Positions 11,101 to 23,477 of a DNA stretch of 64,000 bases are shown one piece after another (the first letter of the stretch is position 1; every line of letters begins with the position of its first letter). Below the pieces are notes generated by a model that saw nothing but the letters and a program-made list of their open reading frames with translations, searched no databases and was not told where the DNA came from. The stretch covers positions 175,305,043 through 175,369,042 of the forward strand of contig CM066031.1 of assembly GCA_033557465.1 (NCBI GenBank), given 5' to 3'. A program made the position numbers and the translations under genes. The stretch comes from Ichthyophis bannanicus (taxonomy: Eukaryota; Chordata; Amphibia; Gymnophiona; Ichthyophiidae).

Positions 11101-12937
11101 GGTATGGGATTGTTGTCTTTTTTGTTTTTTACTTCAGGTTTTTATATGTGGCGGGTTTCTACCCCATGTTCATCACAGTGAGATGGTTGATGCCCAGGTC
11201 CTGTCATTTTAAACATGTTCTTTTAAAATTATTAACCTCGTGGTAAGGTTTTCATTTTTAAAGGTTTTTACTTGGTTTATTTTTATTTTCCCATATACTT
11301 TTAGTGGTTTCTTTCATTGATATGGGCATTGAGAGATTTGCATATTCCCGATGATGTCAGCTCTGGGTTCGCGGTTTAAAAGGTTTCCGCGCGCATGTGC
11401 CGGTGTTTTTTATGGTTCAAGACAGAGGATTTACACTTATGCATAACAGTAGCGGCGAGAATTGATTGCGGGAAAGACATTGGTAGTACACTGCGTGCGG
11501 TTAAGTAAGTCTTCAATTTTGTCCATATCTTTATAGGATCTTCTTTTCTTCATAATGGGCGCTCCCCCTCTTCTTTTATGTTTATCTGGGGATTCCTTGT
11601 AAAGATTTTAATTACAATTAGTTTGTTCCTGAACTACGGCTATATTTTCTTATACACCATGTATAATAAAATGCTTTTTTCTGTCCTCAGCGTGTGCTTC
11701 AAGTGGTCTCTACGTGAGTGTCCTGTACAATTCGGAGCATAAAAGATATTTTTGGTCGAGACACACAGCTGGTTATCTTGCATGCAGATACAATTGTAAG
11801 CCTTTTTCTGACATACGGGGTTATATTATGGTTTTTATTCAAAATATAAATACCGCCTTTCATATATTTATAGACGCTTATTTGGAATTTGGAGTCCAAA
11901 GTATCTGGTTCCTGTTTTCTATTTAAGGCGCTTACAAATAAGTTAATTAAGCCTCTGGTTAGTATCTGGGTGAGTAGTTGGTTATTATAATAGGCATTCA
12001 CATTGATTATGGTCTGCACTCTTGCAGTTTCGGGTTTTTCTGGTTCTCTTGTTGGCTATGGGTATATGTGTCAGTTGTTATTGATGTTAAGGCCCGTTTA
12101 GTGAAGATTTTCAAAGTCTCGTCATATTTCATTCACACCCTTGATATTTCCTCAGACACTCGGTTTTTACAAACTTTTTTATTTCTTCACTGTGGATTTT
12201 TTTTCAGGGTTCTCATTGTTTATATTTAGAATTTGGTCATCATCATTTTTCATGAAGCACCATTGCACTTTTGCACATATTTTATTACAGTATATTATAT
12301 CCATTCTTATTTCGTCTTCATACATCTTTGTCCCCCCTCTCTCTCCTTCTGGTTTTATTAGTTTCATGACCAAACAGATGCACTTCAATAGAGGTAATAC
12401 ACACATAGGTAAGTTTTTACCTGAGTGTTACTGTCACGTCCTCCATGAGCTTATCCCCGCAACATGCGCATGTTTTTTATGTTTTTTATAGTCTGTATGT
12501 TTTCATGTGGCGTTGTATTGTATGGCTTCATTTATTCATTATTTATTTATTTATTATTTTTTAAGTACATGGGGCATATTTATAATTTATAGTATGCATG
12601 GTACTGTATATATATGATCTTGTACTTTTTTGAGCTTATTTCTATTTATTGTTTTATATATATATTTTACATCCTAGTTTAATATATTTATTATTATTAT
12701 CATTTACGTCACATGGGTTTATACATTTATGTATTATATGATTTTAATATGATTTTAACTATTATGATTTATACTTGTTTTTATTAGCTCCTATTGCTGT
12801 ACACATGTGTAGTTTTAATTAGTTGTTTATGTACCCACACGCTGGTGCGAGTCCATCTTTGGTGGTTACATTTTTAATTATTTATTTTTTCTGTATATGT
12901 TTTTGAATATGTTTTATGATTGTTTTCAGCCATTTAA
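11101..12937 (+). other. AT-rich segment, possible Penelope-type body or pseudo-LTR
   Basis: Strongly AT-rich with no long frame. Near 11345-11420 it has a short GC-rich patch (gatgatgtcagctctgggttcgcggtttaaaagg). It ends at the hammerhead-like motif at 12938 and an AATAAA-type signal at about 13003. Penelope-like origin is inferred from that ending only. Confidence 0.3.
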
Positions 12938-12978
12938 GCCCCTGAGGAAGGTCTTACGAAAGACGGCCTGTGTCGGGC
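12938..12978 (+). ncRNA. Hammerhead-ribozyme-like motif 1 (Penelope-type)
   Basis: In order: GCCC (12938-12941), the CUGANGA core as CTGAGGA (12942-12948), a weak stem II, GAAA (12958-12961), a short stem III region, the cleavage-type triplet GTC (12972-12974), then GGGC, which pairs perfectly with GCCC as stem I. Penelope-like elements are known to carry hammerhead motifs in their ends. An extra G after GAAA weakens stem III, so activity is doubtful. Confidence 0.5.
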
Positions 12979-13061
12979 CAGTGGCTGGAGTGTTATATAC
13001 AAATAAAGCTATTTTGAACGTCCTGGTTTGCATTCCACGTTTCTTACTGGGTGTTTCTCTG

Positions 13062-13657
13062 CACGTGGGTATTTGCTCTCTTCGTTGAACTCTGGGTCTA
13101 CATGTGTACACATCTCAGTCCGCCATGCAATGAGCTATTCTGGCCATTGCAGGCAGTCACCACCCACCCACCCCCTCCCCCCCTCACATCTGCCACTACA
13201 TTCCCTCGGGCCCCAGGTGACCTGACCAAACATACATATCATCCGTCTATGTCCAGGGCCACAGATCACCCACTGCCCCCCTTTCTCCACCACCACCCCA
13301 CCCCTGGCTAGCCTCCCTGTATGGCCACCATGTACATACCGAGAGGTTCGTCAGAGTCAGCAGAGGGGGCTGATTGGCAGAGATGGATGTTCACATGGGA
13401 CCCCCCATCCCCACATTTAGGCATCAGAATGACCCCCTATGCAGATATACACACAGACACAGTGTTCCAAAGTTACTTGATTTATTTGCAAACATTCTAA
13501 ACCATCTCGATGTTACAAGGAGCAGTATATCAAACATCTATGTGAATATGAGCTGAAACATACACCATACAGTGGCAGACCTTATGGCCCTGTGCCATCC
13601 CAGTCCACCCCGCTGATGGGCCCCTGGTTCTGGGGGCCTGACGCCAATGGCCCAGGG
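13062..13657. other. Unassigned sequence
   Basis: C-rich stretches near 13160-13310, otherwise unremarkable. No frame with a recognisable domain. Confidence 0.4.
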
Positions 13658-14698
13658 GGAACAGGATATAGTAGCATAGTAAATGACGTCAGATAAGGAC
13701 CAGTATGGTCCATCTAGTCTGCCCAGTAAGATGGCAAGAGTAGGTGCACCAGCCGCTCCGTGCAGGTCACCCCTCCCCATGACTTTGTTTAGGTGTGAAC
13801 TCACCGCTCCATATAGGACAACCCTCATCCTTGCACCATCGTTTCATCCACGCATTGAGACTCCAGAGATCTGCCTGCCTTTTGGGTATTGCGCATGGAA
13901 CAGGAAGCATTTCGGAGAACGCTACCCTGGACGTTCTGGATTTCAACTTCCTACCTAAAAGCCTAAATTTAGCCTCCAGAACCTCCCTACCACATTTTCC
14001 TATGTCATTGTTACCAATATGTACCAAGACAGAAGACTCCTCCCCAGCACTATCTAAGACCTTGTCTAAGTGGCACGTGAAGTCCGCTACCTTCGCACCA
14101 GGCAGGCATGTTACCAGGCGATCCTCACGTCCACCAGCCACCCAGCTATCTACATGCCTAATGATAGAATCACCAACTGTAACAGCTGTCCTAAACCTTC
14201 CTTCATGGGCTCATGGCCCTGGAGAAACTTCCTCGGTGTGGGAGGGTTTTTCATCACCTGGAGGACAAGTCCTAGCTACAGGATCACTTCCTGCCACACC
14301 AGGGTGATGCTCTCCTGTCACGTGACCTCTCTCCTCCATGGCAACAGGGGTGCTGCCAGACTGGAGGTGGGACTGCAGCACAATTTCCCTGTAGGTCTTG
14401 TCTATGTACCTCTCTATCTTCCTTATGTCCTCCAAGTCTGCTACTCTAGCTGCCAGAGATCAGACTCATTCCCTGAGAGCAAAGAGCTCCTTGCGCCTAG
14501 TGCACATGTAAGACCCCTCACCAACTGGGAGAAAATCATACATGTGACACTCAATGCAAAAGACTGGAAAGCCCCCATCTCGCTGCTGGACTGCTGTCTG
14601 CATCTTAGTTTTAAGGTTGTGTTTAGATATTTAAGTTCTTTACTTACGAAGGTTTGCTGGGGTTACTTATACTAATAAAACTATACCTAATACTTTTA
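13658..14698 (-). mobile_element. CR1 LINE, minus strand, internally deleted
   Basis: On the minus strand this holds ORF1 (start ATG at 14603) and then, directly after part of the esterase domain, a CR1-type 3' tail at 13658-13760 (ggcagactagatggacca... catttactatgctac). All of ORF2 and much of ORF1 are deleted. Upstream, the 5' UTR continues past the two inserted elements at 19269-19296 and 23779 onwards. Confidence 0.75.
13767..14603 (-). pseudogene. CR1 ORF1 (PHD-like + SGNH esterase-like), broken
   Basis: Matches the plus-strand copy at 25500. The N-terminal cysteine region and helix lie at 14603-14400. A frame break falls near 14210, and the esterase-like part runs from 14141. Visible features include a VHIGNNDIG block in place of the usual GTND. 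It continues further into the esterase region (KCGREVLEAKF..., VAFSEMLPVP) than the plus-strand copy does. CR1 ORF1 proteins bind RNA and carry an esterase domain. This copy is dead. Confidence 0.7.
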
Positions 14699-14886
14699 GG
14701 GGCATGTTTACTAAACACCGTTGCTGTGCGGGTTCCCGTTAGTGTGCTGGTGCCATATAAGGAGTGGGCGGGCCAGGCAGAAAAAAGAAAAAAACCGGAC
14801 CGTACGTGTGTGCGTCGCGCAAATGTGCGGGGCCCACATTAGCGCGTGGGAAGACTAAGCGGGGCGCTGCTGCATAACCAAACAAC

Positions 14887-15545
14887 AGAGCCGTAGTACA
14901 ACAGTGAAGACACTGACCTATGGTGCAGGGGCCAGGGGTTCAAACCCCCATTGCGCTCAACGAAAAAGACCAGCTGAGGCATTAACTTTTATGGGCAAAA
15001 GTGGTGTAGGAGGTATATTGATTATGGGCGGCAGAAGGCGGCGCACTCTTTTTTTATATGGCATGAGGCGGCGCACTGTTCATTGTGGGCGGCAGATGGC
15101 GGCACGCTGATAAAATGGGGCAACAGAAGGCGGCGAGCCTGTGGGCAGAAGGCGTCGCGCTGATGTGTGAGGGGGCAGCCCAATAGTGGGAGGGATAAGT
15201 GGCGCGCTGATGTGTAAATAGTAGGAATGGAGCCATAGCACAATGGTTAAGACACTAACCACTCGTGCAGGCATCATGGGTTCAATTCCCCACAGTGCCC
15301 ATTGAAGACAGCTGGCTGAGGCATTATTTTAAGGGGCATGCCCATGTTGTACGGCATAAGGCGGCACGCTGTTAATGTTATGCGGCAAAAGGCGGCGCAC
15401 TGCTAATTTTGTGCGCCACAAGATGGCGCGCCGATGGCTACAAGGCTGCGCGCTGCTGCTCAAGCACCGGAACAGAGCCACAGCACAATGGTTGTGACAC
15501 TGACCAATGGTGCAGGGACCAGGGGTTCAATCCCTCACAATGCCC
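14887..15545 (+). other. Three direct tRNA-like modules in T1
   Basis: Modules lie at about 14887-14960, 15228-15302 and 15473-15545. Each has a box-A-like (c/g)agccNtagNacaanNgt phrase, a gacactgacc..tggtgcagg middle, and a box-B-like GGTTCAA(A/T)(C/T)CC. Each is followed by a gctgaggca tail. The modules resemble one another and are separated by GC-rich minisatellite. They are pseudo-tRNA/SINE heads. Confidence 0.65.
15020..15220 (+). repeat. GC-rich ggcggcagaaggcggcgc minisatellite
   Basis: Imperfect units of about 35-45 bp built on gggcggcagaaggcggcgcNctg are repeated four to five times between the first two tRNA-like modules. The same array is present in T2 at 19622-19800. Confidence 0.75.
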
Positions 15546-15914
15546 ATTGAAAAAGACTAGCAGAGGCAGTATGTTTTATGTTGTGGAGTGCTGTAGTAGG
15601 CCCACTAATTTTATTTTGTGATAACAACTAGAAAACGCACGCTCACAGCATGTTAACATAAGGCAGCCCATAAGGCACATGTGACAGTGCACCGTCCGCC
15701 AAGGCACCCTAGAATGTCCCCTATAGGGCAGCATGTATGTTGCGACACAGGATAATGTATAGTGCACCCTATATGGATGGCAACCATAAAGTGCCGTATA
15801 CGGCGCCCCATAAAGCGCCCTCAGAGGCACCTTATGGGTACAGTACGCTCAGGGTGTTATTGCTGGCAGCAACATATGTACAGTAAATTAAAAAGATGCT
15901 GTGGATACCCCTAT

Positions 15915-15995
15915 CACAGAACTCCACTGTGGGTTTGAACCCATGACCTCTGGCTGCACAGGGAGTGATGTAACCATTGGGCTACAACTCCATAG
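15915..15995 (-). other. Reverse tRNA-like module in T1
   Basis: On the minus strand: GTAGCCCAATGGTTACATC (box-A-like), then GGTCATGGGTTCAAACCCA (box-B-like) about 45 bp downstream. Among the best tRNA resemblances in the window. Acceptor-stem pairing is weak. Confidence 0.6.
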
Positions 15996-17904
15996 CTGTA
16001 AGCAAGCCCCTGGCTGGCTGCAGATAGCCTGCATGTTACCTCACAGACAGTCTGCCGGTGTAAACAGGATAGGGTTAGGCCACACGTACCCATGATGCAC
16101 TGCACATGCAAATTAGCTGTCCACAGATGGACACAAGATGGGTAATGCACCCCCACAGCACCTCGGCCCTGTTGGGGGGAGTGACCGGGTGCACCCACAC
16201 AGCACCTCCGCCTGGTAGGGGGCACTGACCGGGTGTTTTACTGGCACAGAGTAGCTACACACCGTTACATCGTGTGGGTTCTGTGCTCACCCTGAGTGTG
16301 CAATGAGGCGCCCAGGACCAGGTCCACAACACCTTCCATGGCTGATGGAGGCCAAGCGGGAGTTTCAAAGCAGTGTTAATGTGTAAGATAGCTAGTTTCT
16401 GCACAAACACCATGGATATCCCAGTCAGGCTCAGCACCCCTTGGGAACCCCTCCCCAGCCCCGCCATCAAGAGATCCACACTGTACCTCCCTGCAAAGGT
16501 GGCAGTAGAGGGCAACATCAACCCCAGTCCTGCTGAGGAATGAACACCACCCCACACACAGCCACAACACAATAGCTAGCAGACAGACATAGGACCAGGA
16601 TAAAGTAAGCTGCACCCCACCACCAGATATTCCCCTGCAGCAAGCCAACAGCCACTGCACCCTGCAAGCCATTCCAGCAAGACACATACCAGCTACAGTC
16701 TGCTGGTTAGTCCATAGTGCATGTTCCCAATGGAGACACATGCACCCAGAACTGGTCTGCCAGCATACACAGCAAGCAGATAAATCAGTGACTGGGCCCC
16801 AAATAGAAACCTATGTCTATCACATGAGAAAAATACTGTATAGCACTATGGGGGTGCCTAGCCATGCTGTGGTCACTGCACAGTCAGGGTGAGCGTGATC
16901 TCCCAGAAGGACATGCTTTGGCCACCCTGTCTGTGTAGGTGGTGGCCGGACACTACAATGTCCCTGCCAGTGCCCCATGCCCGGTGCAGATGCATCCTGG
17001 CCAGGCTACCCTGTCCTGGCTATACCCATGGTACCTTGCACCTCATTATGCACATTGGCAGGCCAATACTGGCAACAGTGCTGGCAGTGTGGGCTGTGGA
17101 AGGGGCTTGCAGCCAATACCCACTGTATAGCCAGACACACACTTCCACATCTATGCCATCATGGTGCTACTATTGAGGAAGTAATTAGCCTTGCCCACCA
17201 AACCGGTCCTGAGCACGGCAAGGCATGGATATGGTACACAGTACAGCTGGGGGTCACTCCCCAGGGTGGTAAACACCGTCAGAGGCCAGGCCTGGAGCAC
17301 GCACCGCAAACACCTAACAGATTGTTCGGATGGGGTCAACTAGCAGTATGTGCGTAACGTATGGATATCTAGCTGCCTGTGCTCCTAGCAAACGTCTCAG
17401 AGCTGTGTACCATATACCTCAGGTGTAGGGTGACATTGGTAAGTTATGCAAGTGCTAGTTTTGGGAGATGCATGCAGGGTCCAATGGTCTGCCTCTCCAG
17501 GAGACATTGGCCAATGAGGCCTGTGGGTGTGGGTGTGTCTGCCCTTGATGGCTGCTGCTTTACGGCACAGATTCCCAACTCCAGTCCAGGTTTGCATCAC
17601 ACTGTTCTGGTTTCCTGCTGTCTCTCATGGATATGCATGAGCTACATCTACATACCATGGGTGTGGTGCATAGATATACAGCACAGGCATTTGTATGAGT
17701 GGCATCATGGAACCTGACTGGTGTGTGCCCCACCAGGACTGCATTTGGGTGATTCTGCTCTGGGTACTGGCCCTGTTCATGGTGTCTTTGCTCAGTGGGG
17801 TAAAAGATAGACGTATTGCCATTGCATATGTCCAAGCCAGGAAAGGTGTGCCCTTACTATCACTGTTTACTTGGGGGAAAAATATGTGGGCAAGATTGGC
17901 AGTT

Positions 17905-18460
17905 GCCCCAGTTGGGCTTTGAACCTGTGACCTTCTGCTCTTGCATGCAGTGTCTGTGTGCACTGCACCACTGTGTAGCCACAGATTAGGTGGATTCCCT
18001 GGCATATCCATGACTGTGGATCCGGCAGGGCCTGTCTGTTGCAGTCTGTTGCAGTGGATGGTGGCAGCCTGCACATGGCTAGCTAGGCCTCTGTCTTCTG
18101 TCGCTAGCAGCCACTGCCCTCTGCACCACATGTACTCGTCCGCCAACATGCTGGCATGAGCTCCTCCCATAAAAAGCAGGTGACCTGATTGGAATGTGGC
18201 AGTACGGGACTGCATTTGGGGTACTTGGCTGTGGGTAATGCCCATTGTTGTGGTGTGTGTGCGTTGTTGGGTAAAATATGGGTGTTTTCCCCATGCTTAT
18301 GTCACCTGCAATACAGGGGTGTCTGCGCTATCTGTGTTTAGTGGTGGGTAAAATATAGGGACTGGGCTGGCAAGTGCTCCAGCTGGGCTTTGAACCTCTC
18401 ACCCTCTGGTTCTAGAGGTACTGACTTTGTCCGCTGCACCACACTATGGCCACAGAGACA
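17905..18460 (-). other. Two reverse tRNA-like modules in T1
   Basis: Minus-strand modules at about 17905-17990 and 18373-18460 share ggtgcagNNNacaNagNcantgc, then GGTTCAAAGCCCA(A/G)CTGG. These correspond to the modules seen in direct orientation in element B, confirming that B is inverted relative to T1. Confidence 0.55.
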
Positions 18461-19268
18461 GTGCAGCCCCTGGAGGTAGTAAGCCTGGCAGGATGGAGTC
18501 ACAAACCCTGCTCTATGCAATTTTACTGTGGGCATATGCACCCTGTCTGGTGACAAACGTGCACAATGACCACGGGAACTGGGGGAAACAATATCACCAT
18601 GCTGGGCAACAGTGATATTAATGGGCAACCATAGCAAACACTCCCAGGACAGCTCCACAACAGGAAATGTTGTTTGGAAGAGACTCGGCTCCGTAAACCC
18701 TTTGTTTGGAAGAGTCTCCGCTCCGTAAACCCTTCCAAAAATCATTTATTTTTTCTGGAGCTTTGTTGGGTGTGTTTTCTGTATTTGCCCATCACTATCA
18801 CTGTTCCCCAGCTGAATTACTATTTTTAATAGTTCTGTTGTGGTCATTTCCTATTTTTATGTGCACTTTTGTGCTGTGCACATGTATCACACTGCTCACG
18901 TTTTGCTGGTTTCCCCGGTTTTCCTGTACATTGCTGACGGAAATGGTTTCTCTTCCCTTTAAATGCTTTCTACATGCAAATTCGGGCCCGATACTGTGCG
19001 GGGACCCTCTCCCCTCCCACTCTCCACCCATTGACCCCGTCCCTCCGCCCCTCCGGAGCCTTCCTCCGCCCTCCTTTAGCCGTTCCACGCCTCTATCGGA
19101 CATTTGCGGGCCCGCACTTGTACGGGGCCCGTTGGTGTGCCGTGTACCTGTGCGGGGGTGACACGCACGTGTGCGGGGCGTTTAAACGCGTTTATGTGCG
19201 TTTCAGTGGCGCGTTGCCGTGCGCTATTTTGCGGCGCGCAAATTTGCGGACTTTAGTAAACATGCCCC

Positions 19269-19296
19269 TTAATGTACCTTGTTCACCTGAAGCTTA
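19269..19296 (-). mobile_element. 28-bp CR1 5' UTR spacer between T1 and T2
   Basis: The stretch from TTAatgtaccttg to cctgaagcTTA is the reverse complement of 25388-25415 in the plus-strand CR1 copy. It is the only host sequence left between two complete insertions and contains the inner TTA of both duplications. Confidence 0.85.
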
Positions 19297-19485
19297 CAGG
19301 CATGTTTACTAAAGTCCGTTGCTGTGCGGGTCCCCGTTAGTGTGCTGGTGCCATATAAGGAGTGGGCGGGCCAGGCAGAAAAAGGAAAAAAACGGACCGT
19401 AGGTTTGTGAGTCGCGCTAATGTGCGGGTCCCACATTAGCGCGTGAGAAGGCTAAGTGGGGCGCTGCTGCACAACCAAACAACAA

Positions 19486-20165
19486 AGCCGTAGTACAACG
19501 GTGAAGACATTGACCTATGGTGCAGGGTCAGGGGTTCAAACCCCCATTGCACCCAACGAAAAAGACCAGCTGAGGCATCAAATTTTATGGGCAAAAGTGG
19601 TGTAGGAGGCATATTGATTATGGGCGGCAGAAGGCGGCGCACCTATTTTTTTAAACGGCATGAGACGGCGCACTGTTTATTGTGGGCGGCAGAGGGCGGC
19701 GCGCTGTTAAGGTTGGGCGGCAGAGGGCGGCGCACTGATAAAATTGGTCAACAGAAGGCGGCGAGCCGGTGGGCAGAAGGCGGCGCGCTGATGTGTGAGG
19801 GGGCAGCCCAATAGTGGGAGGGATAAGTGGCGCGCTGATGTGCAAATAGCAGGAATGGAGCCATAGGACAATGGTTAAGACACTGACCACCCATGCAGGC
19901 ACAATGGGTTCAATTCCCCCCAGTGCCCATTGAAGACAGCTGGCTGAGGCAGTATTTTAAGGGGCATGCCCATGTTGGGCGCTGTTAATGTTACGCGCCA
20001 GAAGGCGGCGCGCTGTTAATTCTAATTTTGTGCGCCACAAGACAGCGCGCCAATGGCTACAAGGCTGCGCGCTGCTGCTCAAACACAGAAACAGAGCCAC
20101 AGCACAATGGTGAAGACACTGAGCAATGGTGCAGGGGCCATGTGTTCAATCCCTCACAAAGCCCA
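19486..20165 (+). other. Three direct tRNA-like modules in T2
   Basis: About 19486-19560, 19857-19930 and 20091-20165; counterparts of the T1 modules, with box-B-like GGTTCAAACCC, GGTTCAATTCC and TGTTCAATCCC. The third has lost the first G of box B. Confidence 0.6.
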
Positions 20166-20529
20166 GAGAAAAAGGCTAGCTGAGGCAGTATGTTTTATGT
20201 TGGGGAGAGCTGTAGGAGGCTCTATAATTTTAGTTTTATGATAACTACTAGCAAACGCACTCTCACAGCATATTAATATAGGGCCGCCCATAAGGCACAT
20301 GTTACAGTGCACCGTCTGCCAAGGCACCCTAGAATGTCCCCTATAGGGCAGCATGTATGTTGCGACACAGGATAATGTATGGTGCACCCTATATGGATGG
20401 CAACCATACAGTGCCCTATAGGGCGCCCCATAAAGCACCCTCAGAGGCAACTTATGGGTACAGTACACTGAGGGTGCTATTGCTGACATCAACATATGTA
20501 CAGTAAACTAAACAAATATGCTTTGAACA

Positions 20530-22950
20530 CCTGTCTCACAGAACCCCAATGTGGGTTTGAACTCATCACCTCTGGCTGCACAGGCAGTGACCTAACCATA
20601 GCTGTATGGAAGCCCCTGGCTGGCTGCAGATAGCCTGCACGTCATCTCACAGATAGTATGCCAGGGTAAACAGGATAGGGTTAGGCCACACGTACCCATG
20701 ATGCACTGCACATGCAAATTAGCTGTCCACAGATGGACACAAGATGGGAAATGCACCCCCACAGCACCTCGGCCCTGTTGGGGGACGTTACCGGGTGCAC
20801 CCACACAGCAACTCGGCCTGGTAGGGGGCACTGACCGGGTGTTTTACTGGCACAAAGTAGCTACACAACGTTACATCGTGCGGGTTCTGGCCTCACCCTG
20901 AGTGTACAATGAGGCGCCCAGGACCAGGTCTACAACACTTTCCATGGCTGATGGAGGCCAAGCGGGAGTTCCAAAGCAGTGTTAATGTGTAGGATAGCTA
21001 GTTTCTGCACAAACACCATGGATATCCCAGTCAGGCACATCTGTAGCGCATGCCCCCCCCCCCCAGAGACAAACATGGTCCCCCATCAAGAGATCCACAC
21101 TCTACCTCCCTGCAAAGGTGGCAGTAGAGGGTAACATCAACCCCAGTCCTGCTGAGGAACACCCCCCCACACAGCCATAACACAATAACAGACAAACATA
21201 TGACCAGGTATGGTAGGTTGCACCCCACCACCAGGTATTCCCCTGCAGCAAGCCAACTGCACCCTGCAAGCCATTCCAGCAAACCACATACCATCTACAA
21301 ACAGTCTGCTGGTTAGTCCATAGTGCATGTTCCCAGTGGAGACACATGCACACAGAACTGGGCTGCCAGCATACACAGCAAGCAGATAACTCAGTGACTG
21401 GGCCCCAAATAGATACCCATATGTATCACATGAGAGAAAGACTGTACAGCACTATGGGGGTGCCTAGCCATGCTGTGGTCACTGCACAGTCAGGGTGAGC
21501 GTGATCTCCCAGAAGGACATGCTTTGGCCACCCTGTCTGTGTAGGTGGTGGCCGGACACTACAGTGTCCCTGCCAGTGCCCTATGCCCGGTGCAGATGCA
21601 TCCTGCCCAGGCCACCCTGTCCTGGCTATACCCATGGTACCGTGCACCTCATTATGCACATTGGCAGTGTGGGCTGTGGAAGGGGCTTGCTGCCAACACC
21701 CACGGTATAGACAAGCACACACTTCCACACCTATGCCATCATGGTGCTACTATTGAGAAGGTAATCAGCCTTGCCCACCAAGACCGCTCCTGAGCACGGC
21801 AAGGCATGGATGTGGTAGGCAGTACAGCTGGTGGCCACTCCCCAGGGTGGTAAACAGCGTCAGAGGCCAGGCCTGGAGCACGCACCGCAAACACCTAACA
21901 GATTGTTCGGATGGGGTCAACTAGCAGTATGTGTGGAACTAGCAAACATCTCAGAGCTGTGTATCATATACCTCAGGTGTAGGGTGACATTGGTAGGACA
22001 TGCAGGGTTCAATGGTTTGCCTCTCCAGGAGACATTGGTCAATGAGGCCTGTGGGTGTGGGTGTGGGTGTGTCTGCCCCTGATGGCTGCTGCTTTACGGC
22101 ACAGATTCCCAACTCCAGTCCAGGTTTGCATCACACTGTTCTGGTTTTCCTGCTGTCCCTCATGGATATGCATGAGCTACATCTACATACCATGGGTGTG
22201 GTGCATAGATATACAGCACAGGCATTTGTATGAGTGCCATCATGGGACCTGACTGGTGTGTGCCCCACCAGGACTGCATTGTGTGATTCTGCTCTGGGTA
22301 CTGGCCCTGTTCATGGTGTGTGTGCTCAGTGGGGTAAAGATAGACGTATTGCCATTGCATATGTCCTCCCCAGGAAAGGTGTGCCCTTACTATCACTGTT
22401 TAATTGGGGGAAAAAGATTAGTGGTTGCCCCAGTTGGGCTTTGAACCTCTGCTCTTGTATACAGTGTCTGTGTGCACTGCACCACCGTGTATCCACAGAT
22501 TGGGTGATTTCCCTGGAATGTCCATGACTGTGGATCCGGTAGGGCCTGTGTTGCAGTGGACTGTGCCAGCCTGCACATGACTGGGCCTCTGTCTTCTGTG
22601 GCTAGCAGCCACTGCCCCCTGCACCACATGTCCTCGTCCGCCAACATGCTGGCATGAGCTTCTCTCAGGAAAAGCAGATGACCTGATTGCAATGTGGCAG
22701 TACGGGACTGCATTTGGGTGACTTGGCTGTAGGTAATGCCCATTGTTGTGGTGTGTGTGCGCGTTGTTGGGTAAAATATGGGTGCTCTCCCCATGCTTAT
22801 GTTCCCTGCAATACAGGGGTGTCTGCGCTATCTGTGTTCAGTGGTGGGTAAAATATAGGGATTGGGCTGGCATGTACCCCAGCTGGGCTTTGAACCTCTG
22901 ACCCTCTGGTTCTAGAGGTACTGACTCTGTCCGCTGCACCACACTATGGC
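20530..22950 (-). other. Reverse tRNA-like modules in T2
   Basis: Minus-strand modules lie at about 20530-20600, 22428-22500 and 22873-22950. They are counterparts of those in T1 at 15915, 17905 and 18373. The first is shortened by a deletion in the box-A side; the second lacks several bases before box B. Confidence 0.5.
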
Positions 22951-23450
22951 CACAGAAACAGTGCAGCCCCTGGAGGTAGTAAGCTTAGCAGAATGGAGTC
23001 ACAAAACCTGCTCTATGCAATTTTACTGTGGGCATATGCACCCTGTCTGGTGACAGACGTGCACATAAACCCCGGAAATGGCTACGGGAAATGGGGGACA
23101 AGATATCACCGCGCTGGGCAACAGTGATATTAATGGGCAACCATACCAAACACTCCCAGGAAAGCTCCAAACAAAGGAAATGTTTTTTGGAAGAGACTCG
23201 GCTCCGTAAACCCTTCAAAAGTTCATTTCTTTTTTCTGGAGCTTTGCTGGGTGTGTTTTCTGTATTTGCCCATCACTATAACTGTTCCCCAGCTGAATTA
23301 CTGTTTTTAATAGTTCTGTTGTGGTCATTTTCTATTTGTATTTGCACTTTTGTGCTGTGCACATGTATCACACTGCTCACGTTTTGCTGGTTTCCCCGGT
23401 TTTCCTGTACATTGCTGACGGAAATGGTTTCTCTTCCCTTTAAATGCTTT

Positions 23451-23477
23451 CTACCGCGAGTGTTTCACTCGCGGTAG
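23451..23477 (+). other. Perfect 12-bp hairpin near T2 right end
   Basis: CTACCGCGAGTG, a 3-nt TTT loop, then CACTCGCGGTAG. The hairpin is missing at the same place in T1 (about 18968) and is partly kept in B (2938-2962) and at 52384-52408, so it is an ancestral subterminal feature that T1 lost. Confidence 0.85.

Larger units (their letters stand above)
14699..19268 (+). mobile_element. TTA-flanked modular element T1 (4.57 kb)
   Basis: The left end GGGGCATGTTTACTAAA at 14699 and the inverse TTTAGTAAACATGCCCC ending at 19268 form short terminal inverted repeats. The flanks are TTA (14696-14698) and TTA (19269-19271). The homologous CR1 5' UTR at 25381-25420 has a single TTA there, an empty site. 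No long frame. The body holds three direct tRNA-like modules, GC-rich ggcggcagaaggcggcg repeats, a segment of ctatagggc-type palindromes, and at least three reverse tRNA-like modules. A 3-bp TTA duplication fits PIF/Harbinger. Non-autonomous. Confidence 0.85.

Noticed and set aside
14654..14842. 62-codon frame crossing the T1 left boundary
   Set aside because: Spans the CR1/T1 junction, so it cannot be an ancestral gene; no domain.
14887..22950. Functional tRNA genes
   Set aside because: Box A/B resemblance is good, but acceptor and anticodon stems do not pair convincingly and the modules are repeated pseudo-tRNAs.
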